Shown here: piece after piece, positions 41,249 through 46,555 of the stretch | How positions within the stretch are numbered: position 1 is the stretch's first letter | Layout: every line of letters begins with the position of its first letter | NCBI GenBank assembly: GCA_029547805.1 | Contig: JAKPOP010000005.1 | Coordinates: 1-46,555 of the forward strand | Source of the DNA: Deltaproteobacteria bacterium | GTDB lineage: Bacteria > Myxococcota_A > UBA9042 > DTJE01 | Reading direction: 5' to 3' | Length of the DNA stretch: 46,555 nt | Position numbers and translations under genes: made by a program | The notes under the pieces: model-generated | Seen by the model: the letters and a program-made list of their open reading frames with translations, nothing else | Told to the model about the DNA's origin: nothing | Database searches by the model: none

Positions 41249-43261
41249 ACGCCGTCGCCGAAGCGTCGCCAGGCCCACCAGGGCGATTCCCCAGCCCCAC
41301 AGGTCGCCCAGGGTTGCCGCCGGGCCCGCGACACACCCCCCTCCGCTGGCCGAAGGGGGCGGCGGCGTGCCCGGATCGGTGGAGGGACTGCCCTCGTCGG
41401 GGGGATTGTTCCCTGCGTCGGACTCGCCACCCCGGTCCTCCTCCCCGCCGGTCTCCGGAGCCGCACCGGTGTCGTCGGTGGGCAGCACTTCGGGCGGCCC
41501 GGACTCGGGGGGCCCGCAGATCTCCCCGAACTCGGCCACCACGTGACAGGTCCAGTCGTTGGGGCACCATCCCCCCACGCAGGCCTGGGTGCAGAGTTGC
41601 CCGAAGTCCCCCCCGAACTCCACACAGAGGGCCGTCGTACAATCGGCGTGAACGGAACAGGCCTCCCCGGTGGGGGTGCGGTTGGGCATGCAGGCGCCCC
41701 ACTCGGTGCTTCCGAAGGAGACGCAGGATGTCCCCTCGGGGCACTCCCAGGTGGCCAGTTCGCAGGAACTCCGACAGTAGGACCGCCCCAGGGTCGGCGT
41801 CCAGACGCACCAGCCGCTCCGGCACTCCTGCTGCTCGGCGCACTCCTCGCCATCGGCCTTCTTGCCGTCACCGGGGATGCAGGCTCCCAGGCCCCCGCCC
41901 AGGTCCTTGCACCAGTAGCCGGCGTAGCAGAACGGGCTGGCCGGGTCGCAGCGGAGTCGACAGCGGGTCGTGTCGCCCTCCTCGCTGTAGCAGAGGCCCG
42001 ATTCGCACTCCTCGTCGGCCAGGCACTCGACGTCCAGTTTCTTCTTGGGGACCGGGACCTGGTCTTTGGGATAGCAGCCGCCGGTGCTGCTGGCCGACAC
42101 GCTCCAGCAGGCCTCGTTGGGACCGCACTGGTTCCCGTCCCGGGTGCAGGAGACCCGGCACGTCATCCCGCTGCCGTCCGGGGCCGGGAAGCAGAACAAG
42201 GTGGAGCAGTCGTAGGACCTGCTGCAGGGCTCGCCCACGGGGATTTTCTTGCTGCCGGGCATGCAGACGCTGGCCGTCTCACCCTGGGGGACCTCGCAGT
42301 GGAACATGTCGGGGCAGTTGTCCGCCAACGGGTCGCAGGTGGTCGTGCAGATCAGCGTCCCGGCGTAATAGTTTCGGCAGGTGAGCCCCTGGACGCAGTC
42401 CGTGTTGGTGTTGCACGTCCCGCCCATCTCCACCGAGTTCGGCGCCGTGCCCCCACCGCCCTGGCAGTAGCCGTTCTGGCAGTAGATCTGCCCGACCTCG
42501 TACTCCTCCCCGGTCCGGGAGTTGTGCCCCACGACCTTGGGGCACTCGCTGTTCTTCGTGCAGGTGTAGTACTGCCCCTCCGGGTAGAGGAAGCAGGCCC
42601 CCAGCTGGTCGTCCCGGGACAGGGTGGCCGATCGCCCCTGGGGGTCCACCGCCGGGGCCATCGTCGGCGGGTCTGTCACGCTGGCTCCCGACAGGACGTG
42701 CTGGAGCCCGAAGAGGTGACCGATTTCGTGGATCGCCACGCTCTTGCAGTCCATGTCGTTGTTCCAGTACCCGATCGTCCCGGTCAGGTTCCACTGGTAG
42801 TTGCGACCGTTGAAGGCGATGTCCGACTCGGTGATGGTCCCCCAGTTCCAGGTCCCGTTGGTCATCGTCACGCCCAGGACCTGGGACCCGAAGGTCCAGG
42901 AGGAGTCGTTGATCCAGACCAGTTCGTTCTGGCCATTCTGGTAGACGTTGTAGGAGGACGACATTGGAAGCACCCGCTTGTTGGTCGTCGTCCCCAGCTC
43001 CAGGAAGGCCAGCCGCGAGCAGTCCACCGCCTCCCAGTCCCGGAACGAGTCCCGGATGCACTGCTGGGCCTGAGACGCCGTCAGCCCGTTGGTCCCACCC
43101 GCGTCCAGGTAGTAGGAGATGGGCAGCGACCCCCAACGCACGATGGTCCCTTTCAGCGTGTCGTCGAGGGTCTCGATCCCGAAGGCCCGGACCGGGGCCG
43201 GGGCCGAGGCCAGCCAGAGACAGCAGGCGATGGCAGCAAAGATGCCGCGAGAGGTCTTCAT
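41240..43261 (-). CDS. Matrixin-like metalloprotease with Cys-rich repeats and MYXO-CTERM tail
   Basis: A 673-residue exported protein. A signal peptide ends near PVRA-FG; the catalytic domain (about 25-230) follows at once, with zinc site HEIGHLFGLQH (about 172-182) and a Met-turn PTMAP. Cys-rich repeats (about 240-560) and an acidic linker lead to GGGC, a membrane helix (DLWGWGIALVGLATL) and RRRRP, the MYXO-CTERM sorting pattern for surface attachment in Myxococcota. No cysteine-switch propeptide is seen. GGGAGGTGCCCG precedes ATG 43261, and the start overlaps the preceding stop (ATGA). The substrate is unknown; metzincins cleave extracellular proteins. Confidence 0.9.
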   Translation of the reverse strand: MKTSRGIFAAIACCLWLASAPAPVRAFGIETLDDTLKGTIVRWGSLPISYYLDAGGTNGLTASQAQQCIRDSFRDWEAVDCSRLAFLELGTTTNKRVLPMSSSYNVYQNGQNELVWINDSSWTFGSQVLGVTMTNGTWNWGTITESDIAFNGRNYQWNLTGTIGYWNNDMDCKSVAIHEIGHLFGLQHVLSGASVTDPPTMAPAVDPQGRSATLSRDDQLGACFLYPEGQYYTCTKNSECPKVVGHNSRTGEEYEVGQIYCQNGYCQGGGGTAPNSVEMGGTCNTNTDCVQGLTCRNYYAGTLICTTTCDPLADNCPDMFHCEVPQGETASVCMPGSKKIPVGEPCSRSYDCSTLFCFPAPDGSGMTCRVSCTRDGNQCGPNEACWSVSASSTGGCYPKDQVPVPKKKLDVECLADEECESGLCYSEEGDTTRCRLRCDPASPFCYAGYWCKDLGGGLGACIPGDGKKADGEECAEQQECRSGWCVWTPTLGRSYCRSSCELATWECPEGTSCVSFGSTEWGACMPNRTPTGEACSVHADCTTALCVEFGGDFGQLCTQACVGGWCPNDWTCHVVAEFGEICGPPESGPPEVLPTDDTGAAPETGGEEDRGGESDAGNNPPDEGSPSTDPGTPPPPSASGGGCVAGPAATLGDLWGWGIALVGLATLRRRRPR

Positions 43262-43848
43262 CGGGCACCTCCCGCCGGAGCGGCCTTCTTCGCCCGGATC
43301 ACGGCTCCCCGCAGTTCCTCGAGCGACAGGTCGTCATCGAGGGCGCCGCCCTCCAGATGCATGGGCCTTCCGGCCGAGTCCGGCACCAGCCGCAGCAGGT
43401 CCACCCGGCGCACGGCCCGGGGGACGTCCCCCACGTCCCGGCGGACCGTGAACTTGCCCTCCGACAGGCCCATCGGGATCCAGCCCACGGACGTGCGCTC
43501 CAGCAGCAGCACGACCTCCTCTCCGGGATCGAAGCCCGGCATCCCGTGGACATTCCGGAACCCGGCCGCATTCTGGCCTCCTGGAAGCGCGAGGCGCAGC
43601 ACCGGAGAGGTCGGCTGGCCCTTCATCACCTCCAGCACGTCCAGGACCACGACCGTATGAGTCGGCATCCCCTGCTCGTCCGTGGCGATCTGGACCTCCC
43701 GGACCTGTCCCCGTACCACGAGGTCCGCCCGGCGTGCCATCTCCTCCAGCGGCAGTTTCAAGACCGTCGTCGCTCCCGCCGTCAGCGGCAGCGCCAGGAT
43801 CGTCCACCCGACGATCGCTGCCGGGAGGCTCCTCGTTCCCTTGAGCAT
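43258..43848 (-). CDS. Small exported protein, partner of the matrixin
   Basis: A 196-residue protein with a signal peptide (cleavage near AGA-TTV). The body is beta-rich: LPLEEMARRADLVVRGQV, LPGGQNAAGFRNVHG and GEEVVLLL. The mature part has no Cys. I do not recognise a named family. Its stop overlaps the matrixin start (ATGA), and it is the first gene of that pair, so it may help fold, inhibit or cap the protease; this is inferred. ATG 43848 is preceded by AGGAGTGGAG and a good promoter. Confidence 0.8.
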   Translation of the reverse strand: MLKGTRSLPAAIVGWTILALPLTAGATTVLKLPLEEMARRADLVVRGQVREVQIATDEQGMPTHTVVVLDVLEVMKGQPTSPVLRLALPGGQNAAGFRNVHGMPGFDPGEEVVLLLERTSVGWIPMGLSEGKFTVRRDVGDVPRAVRRVDLLRLVPDSAGRPMHLEGGALDDDLSLEELRGAVIRAKKAAPAGGAR

Positions 43849-44125
43849 GTCTCCACTCCTGTACCGGGAATGCCCCGGCCGTGATGCTGCGTGAATCTTA
43901 TGGAACCGACCACAGGATTCAAGTCGGAATATGCCCTGGGTGGGGCCGGAGCCTCCCCCGTAGGTACGCTCACGGCACGGACGGTCGGTTCCGGCGCGGC
44001 GGGGTGTCGACCACGCGGCGATGGAAGCGGACGGAAACTGCCTCCCCGGGAACGGCCGGGCCAAGCGGCCGTCCGGGCGAACCCGTTGGAAAGGCCTTGT
44101 CCAGGCGACCTCGGGTCGAAGACCC
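43849..44125. other. Intergenic region of 277 bases
   Basis: Besides the promoter at 43895-43922 it holds an inverted repeat ACGGCCG (44052-44058) / CGGCCGT (44066-44072). That could end the upstream minus-strand gene, but no T-run follows. No coding signal was seen. Confidence 0.5.
43895..43922 (-). promoter_or_regulatory. Predicted promoter of the small partner-matrixin operon
   Basis: The minus strand has TTGAAT (43922-43917), 16 bases, then TAAGAT (43900-43895), about 45 bases before ATG 43848. Confidence 0.5.
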
Positions 44126-44479
44126 TCAGCGCTTCTTCTTGGCCTTGGGCTTCTGTTCCTCTTCGGCCTCCGGGGCCGCCTCCTGCGCCTCGGCCGGGGC
44201 GTCCTCGACAGGGGGGACCTCCTCCGGAGCCGGGGCGGTCTCCTTGCCCGAGGCCTTCGCCGGCGGTTCCTCGAGGCCCCGGAGACCCGCGATGAGCCGG
44301 TCCAGCATGCCGTGGCCTGTCAGCAGGAGCCCCTGGATCAGCCGTTCCAGTTCCGGCTGATCGTAGGTCTTCTGGTCACCCAGGCCGGCCCGGGCCAGGG
44401 CCTCCCCCAGCACGGTCCTGGCCGAGTAGTAGTCGAACCGCTGCTCGAACAACGCGAGAACCGCATCCTTCCTTGCCAT
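44126..44479 (-). CDS. Small protein with acidic Ala/Pro tail, unknown function
   Basis: A 117-residue protein. Residues 1-70 are helical (MARKDAVLALFEQRFDYYSA, LERLIQGLLLTGHGML). The rest is Ala/Pro/Glu-rich and ends in a basic cluster (KPKAKKKR). No signal peptide. AGGAGG lies 9 bases before ATG 44479, and a promoter match lies upstream. The mixed acidic/basic tail suggests a disordered region that may bind protein or nucleic acid. I do not recognise the family; coding is supported by ribosome-binding site, promoter and bias. Confidence 0.7.
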   Translation of the reverse strand: MARKDAVLALFEQRFDYYSARTVLGEALARAGLGDQKTYDQPELERLIQGLLLTGHGMLDRLIAGLRGLEEPPAKASGKETAPAPEEVPPVEDAPAEAQEAAPEAEEEQKPKAKKKR

Positions 44480-44514
44480 CGGAAAAGGCCTCCTGGTCCT
44501 AGGAGAGTGGTCCT

Positions 44515-44544
44515 ATGCTAGAACAGCCTTTGCTCGGCTGGCAA
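44515..44544 (-). promoter_or_regulatory. Predicted promoter of the small acidic-tail gene
   Basis: The minus strand has TTGCCA (44544-44539), 18 bases, then TAGCAT (44520-44515). The same bases read on the + strand give TATGCT (44514-44519), a possible -10 for the divergent phosphatase gene. Confidence 0.5.
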
Positions 44545-44560
44545 GCGCGGGGAGGCAGCG

Positions 44561-45403
44561 GTGTCTTTACGACCCGACGAGGCGCTGGAGAGGGACCTGT
44601 CAGGAGCCGTGCAAACCGTGTCCGACTGGGTGGTCGGGTCATGGCAACGGCTCCAGGTGGTCGAGGCGCCGGGCAAGGCGGCGGACCGGGACAACCCGAC
44701 GACCGACCTGGACCAGCAGGTCGACGCCCGGCTTCGGTCGTCATTGCTGGCCGTCTTTGAGGCCCGAGGAATCCGTCCCTGCTGGCTCAGCGAGGAGTCG
44801 GCCGATTCCCCGTCCCGCCTGGGGGCCGACGACGTCCTGATCGTGGACCCCATCGACGGGACCCGGAATCTGGTGGCCGGTCGGCCCGAGGCCAGCATCA
44901 GCATCGCCTGGTGGCACCGTGGCGACCTCCGGTGGGCCCTCGTCCGGCACCCCTTCCTGGACCAGACCCTGACGGCCTGGGCCGGGGGCGGCACCTGCCT
45001 GAACGGCCGTCCCGTGCATGTCCTCGACGCCCGGTCCCTGGACGGCATCCGGCTGCTGGTCTCCCGGCACGAGCACCGCCAGGGCCTGCTGGCCCCGCTG
45101 GAGGGACGGGTCCCGATGGAGCCCGTCGGTTCCGCCGCCTACAAGATCGCCTGTGTGGCCGGCGGCCTCTGCCACGGCACCTTCACGGTCCATCCCCGCA
45201 GCGAATGGGACCTGGCCGCCGGGGCCCTGCTGGTCCGGGAGGCCGGCGGCGTGGTCACCGACGCCCTGGGCAGACCCCTTCGGTTCAACCAGCCCGACGT
45301 GGTCCGTTCCGGGGTGGTCGCCGCCGGGCCTCGCCTCCATCCCCTGCTGCTGGACCTCGTCGCCTCCCTCCCCCGGGGACAGTCACCTGTTGGCCCGACC
45401 TGA
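44561..45403 (+). CDS. Inositol monophosphatase family phosphatase
   Basis: A 280-residue cytoplasmic phosphatase. Metal-binding motifs are SEES (about 74), LIVDPIDGTRNLVAG (about 95-109) and EWDLAAGALLVREAGG near 225. The family includes inositol-1-phosphatase, CysQ (3',5'-bisphosphate nucleotidase) and fructose-1,6-bisphosphatase types; the sequence does not settle which. GTG 44561 is the start, with GGGGAGG 5 bases upstream. The C-terminus carries a REP-like repeat, so its last residues (PRGQSPVGPT) may be dispensable. It diverges from the small acidic-tail gene. Confidence 0.88.
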   Translation: MSLRPDEALERDLSGAVQTVSDWVVGSWQRLQVVEAPGKAADRDNPTTDLDQQVDARLRSSLLAVFEARGIRPCWLSEESADSPSRLGADDVLIVDPIDGTRNLVAGRPEASISIAWWHRGDLRWALVRHPFLDQTLTAWAGGGTCLNGRPVHVLDARSLDGIRLLVSRHEHRQGLLAPLEGRVPMEPVGSAAYKIACVAGGLCHGTFTVHPRSEWDLAAGALLVREAGGVVTDALGRPLRFNQPDVVRSGVVAAGPRLHPLLLDLVASLPRGQSPVGPT

Positions 45404-45416
45404 CTGCCTGTCCCCG
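45374..45416. repeat. REP-like inverted repeat, copy 2, possible terminator
   Basis: CGGGGACAG (45374-45382) and CTGTCCCCG (45408-45416) form a 9-bp stem across the phosphatase stop, followed by GTTTT at 45421-45425. The left arm extends to the 14-mer CGGGGACAGTCACC shared with 24061-24074. Confidence 0.5.
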
Positions 45417-45524
45417 CCTGGTTTTCCTGCATTCCCAGGACGAACGCGGGGTCGGTCTGGCGCCGGGGCGGGGTCCGATCGTCCAGCGAATCGAATGAGG
45501 GGGAAGACGTTGAGAACGGGGCCA

Positions 45525-45872
45525 TCACTTCGCAGGTCGGCGGGCCTGATGGGACGCAGCGGATCCGCTTGATCGGCGAGTGTCCTGGGGCAGTTCGAGC
45601 ACCTTCTCATCGGGGCGGACGAAGCCCAGGTCCTCCCGGATGCCATGCTCGAGGACCTGCGGATTGCGTCGGAGGCCTTCCAGTTCCTGTTCCAGGCGTT
45701 GCTTTTCCCGCTCCCTGGCTGCAGTCCGCATCTGGAGCAGGTCCCGCTGGTTCTCGACCTGTTCCAGCCCGTCCTTGCCGGGGCCGAAGTAGTCCGACGC
45801 CACCACGATGCCCATCAAGGCCAGCACCGCCAGCACGACGATGGTCTGCAGAATGCGGAACACCCATCTCAT
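45525..45872 (-). CDS. ftsB: FtsB/DivIC-type septum formation protein
   Basis: A 115-residue bitopic membrane protein: short cytoplasmic start, one helix (ILQTIVVLAVLALMGIVVA, about 7-25), then a coiled coil (about 35-70, EREKQRLEQELEGLRRN). The family motif IREDLGFVRPDEKVLEL follows. FtsB works with FtsL and FtsQ in the divisome. GGAGG lies 8 bases before ATG 45872 and a promoter is predicted. The tail (about 95-115) is basic and unconserved. It converges on the phosphatase gene with a 121-base gap that shows no coding signal. Confidence 0.88.
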   Translation of the reverse strand: MRWVFRILQTIVVLAVLALMGIVVASDYFGPGKDGLEQVENQRDLLQMRTAAREREKQRLEQELEGLRRNPQVLEHGIREDLGFVRPDEKVLELPQDTRRSSGSAASHQARRPAK

Positions 45873-45902
45873 GTCCCCGGCCTCCTGCTCCAGGCTCCTG
45901 AC

Positions 45903-45932
45903 TGGATAGCATCATTGTCACCGATCTGCCAA
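45903..45932 (-). promoter_or_regulatory. Predicted promoter of ftsB
   Basis: The minus strand has TTGGCA (45932-45927), 18 bases, then TATCCA (45908-45903), about 30 bases before ATG 45872. Confidence 0.48.
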
Positions 45933-46154
45933 ATTCCCGTTCGGGCCTTTTTGGGGGCCCTTCCGACGCGGTGGATTGTTCACTGGCCCGGTGGCTTTCC
46001 GGGGGGGGCGTCTGCCTCGGATCTGCCTCGGGGTCCCGGGGTCCGGGGCGGGACTGCAGCCGGCTGACCCATCCCCTCAAAATGGGAGACTCCCACCGAG
46101 GTGGATTCGGGAGGCTCAATGAGCATTAACACCTGGAAATTTCTACATAAATGC

Positions 46155-46183
46155 TTGACAAGGCGCGCGCCATATTGGATCAT
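46155..46183 (+). promoter_or_regulatory. Predicted promoter of the transposase gene
   Basis: A perfect TTGACA (46155-46160), 17 bases, then GATCAT (46178-46183). Transcription would start near 46190, leaving a short leader to ATG 46213. Confidence 0.5.
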
Positions 46184-46212
46184 TTCATTGTCATTTCATG
46201 GAGTTGACAGCG

Positions 46213-46555
46213 ATGTCATCGCAGCGGATCGCGGCCTTCATCGAGCAGGTCTTCACGGGGTTTCAAAAGAAGCGACAACAGACCCTGGCGGTGCTGGTTG
46301 GCGCGCTGGTCACGGTGGGAAAGGTCGGAGTGGCGTCGTTGGGACGGGCGATCCGGTCCAGGGTCGCACCGAAGCACCGCATCCAGCAGGTGGACCGGTG
46401 TCTGGCCAACGACAAGATCCAGGTGGTGGAGTGGTGCGCGGCCCTGCTGGCGATGGTCGTCGGGGAGCGACGATCCATCCGCATCGCCATCGATTGGACC
46501 AAGGTCGGGCCGTGGCCCGTGCTGGTGGCTTCGGTGGTCATCCAGCGCCGGGGCA
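46213..46555 (+). CDS. Transposase, N-terminal part, probably IS4-type DDE
   Basis: An open frame of at least 114 codons beginning MSSQRIAAFIEQVF and running off the window end, so no stop is seen. A Lys/Arg-rich N-terminus (KKRQQTLAVLVGALV) and KHRIQQVDRCLAN precede RIAIDWTKVGPW (about 90-101). Its Asp 94 would be the first D of the DDE triad, as in IS4-family transposases. ATG 46198 in the same frame is an alternative start, but a GGAG (46200-46203) and the predicted transcription start favour 46213. The antisense frame at 46263-46541 is a shadow. Confidence 0.72.
   Translation, partial: MSSQRIAAFIEQVFTGFQKKRQQTLAVLVGALVTVGKVGVASLGRAIRSRVAPKHRIQQVDRCLANDKIQVVEWCAALLAMVVGERRSIRIAIDWTKVGPWPVLVASVVIQRRG

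Larger units (their letters stand above)
45873..46212. other. Intergenic region of 340 bases, GC to AT transition
   Basis: The ftsB promoter lies at its left. A direct repeat TCTGCCTCGG occurs twice near 46010-46030. A palindrome TGGGAGACTCCCA (46083-46095) and adjoining CCACC-GA-GGTGG (46093-46104) come next. After about 46105 the sequence becomes AT-rich, suggesting the edge of an inserted element. No gene was seen. Confidence 0.55.
46105..46555 (+). mobile_element. Left end of an insertion sequence, cut by the window
   Basis: The AT-rich stretch from about 46105 is followed by a transposase gene that runs off the window. The terminal inverted repeat and target duplication cannot be fixed because the right end is absent; the left boundary is approximate. 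Confidence 0.55.

Noticed and set aside
43849-44125. Possible tRNA or small gene in the intergenic region
   Set aside because: No T-arm consensus, acceptor pairing or ribosome-binding site with an open frame was found.
46263-46541. 92-codon open frame on the - strand
   Set aside because: It is antisense to the transposase frame, which has IS4-like sequence on the + strand.

Overview
The window is GC-rich and tightly packed, with genes on both strands, strong G+C bias at third codon positions and many ATGA/GTGA overlaps. It looks like chromosome from a Myxococcota-type (formerly deltaproteobacterial) organism. Supporting signs are a matrixin-like protease ending in a MYXO-CTERM-type sorting tail (GGGC, membrane helix, arginine cluster), several lipoproteins whose lipid-modified Cys is followed by a long Asp/Glu/Pro linker, Cys-rich repeat proteins, and an NtrC-type activator preceded by a sigma-54 promoter match. 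No rRNA, tRNA or CRISPR array was seen. I recognise 32 protein genes, the last cut by the window end.

Layout. 131-8884: a HEAT-repeat protein faces a four-gene TRAP transporter operon of the TPR-associated (TatT) type, then an EF-G gene. 9097-11642: a PHP-domain lipoprotein and a YqaA/DedA-like membrane protein. 11664-17048: argF-mutS2, divergent from two overlapping deoxynucleoside-kinase-like genes. 17097-27515: a surface/glycan block with a GH5-like hydrolase coupled to an AGPS-like double FAD-domain protein, a Cys-rich lipoprotein, and a 1145-residue GH2 plus pectin-acetylesterase/Notum-like fusion. 27815-30650: an acyltransferase-lipase fusion, a DUF192 protein and a third deoxynucleoside kinase. 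31101-35110: an NtrC-type regulator overlapping a GH92 alpha-mannosidase lipoprotein. 35084-38286: a TMTC-like GT-C/TPR membrane protein, CvpA and a CPBP protease. 38381-46555: a hydrolase-like lipoprotein, an HD-GYP protein, a matrixin with a small secreted partner, a small acidic protein, an IMPase-family phosphatase, FtsB/DivIC and the start of an IS transposase.

How it fits together. Housekeeping functions (translocation, arginine synthesis, MutS2, nucleoside salvage, cell division) are interleaved with an accessory cell-surface programme of exported glycosidases, esterases and proteases on acidic linkers. The strongest leads are (i) the sigma-54/NtrC/GH92 unit, (ii) the GH2-esterase fusion, (iii) the TMTC-like gene near a mannosidase, (iv) three deoxynucleoside kinase homologues including an overlapping pair, and (v) the acidic-linker anchoring logic, including a GH5-like protein that ends in GGGC with no membrane helix. 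Functions are read from motifs only; no database search was possible.
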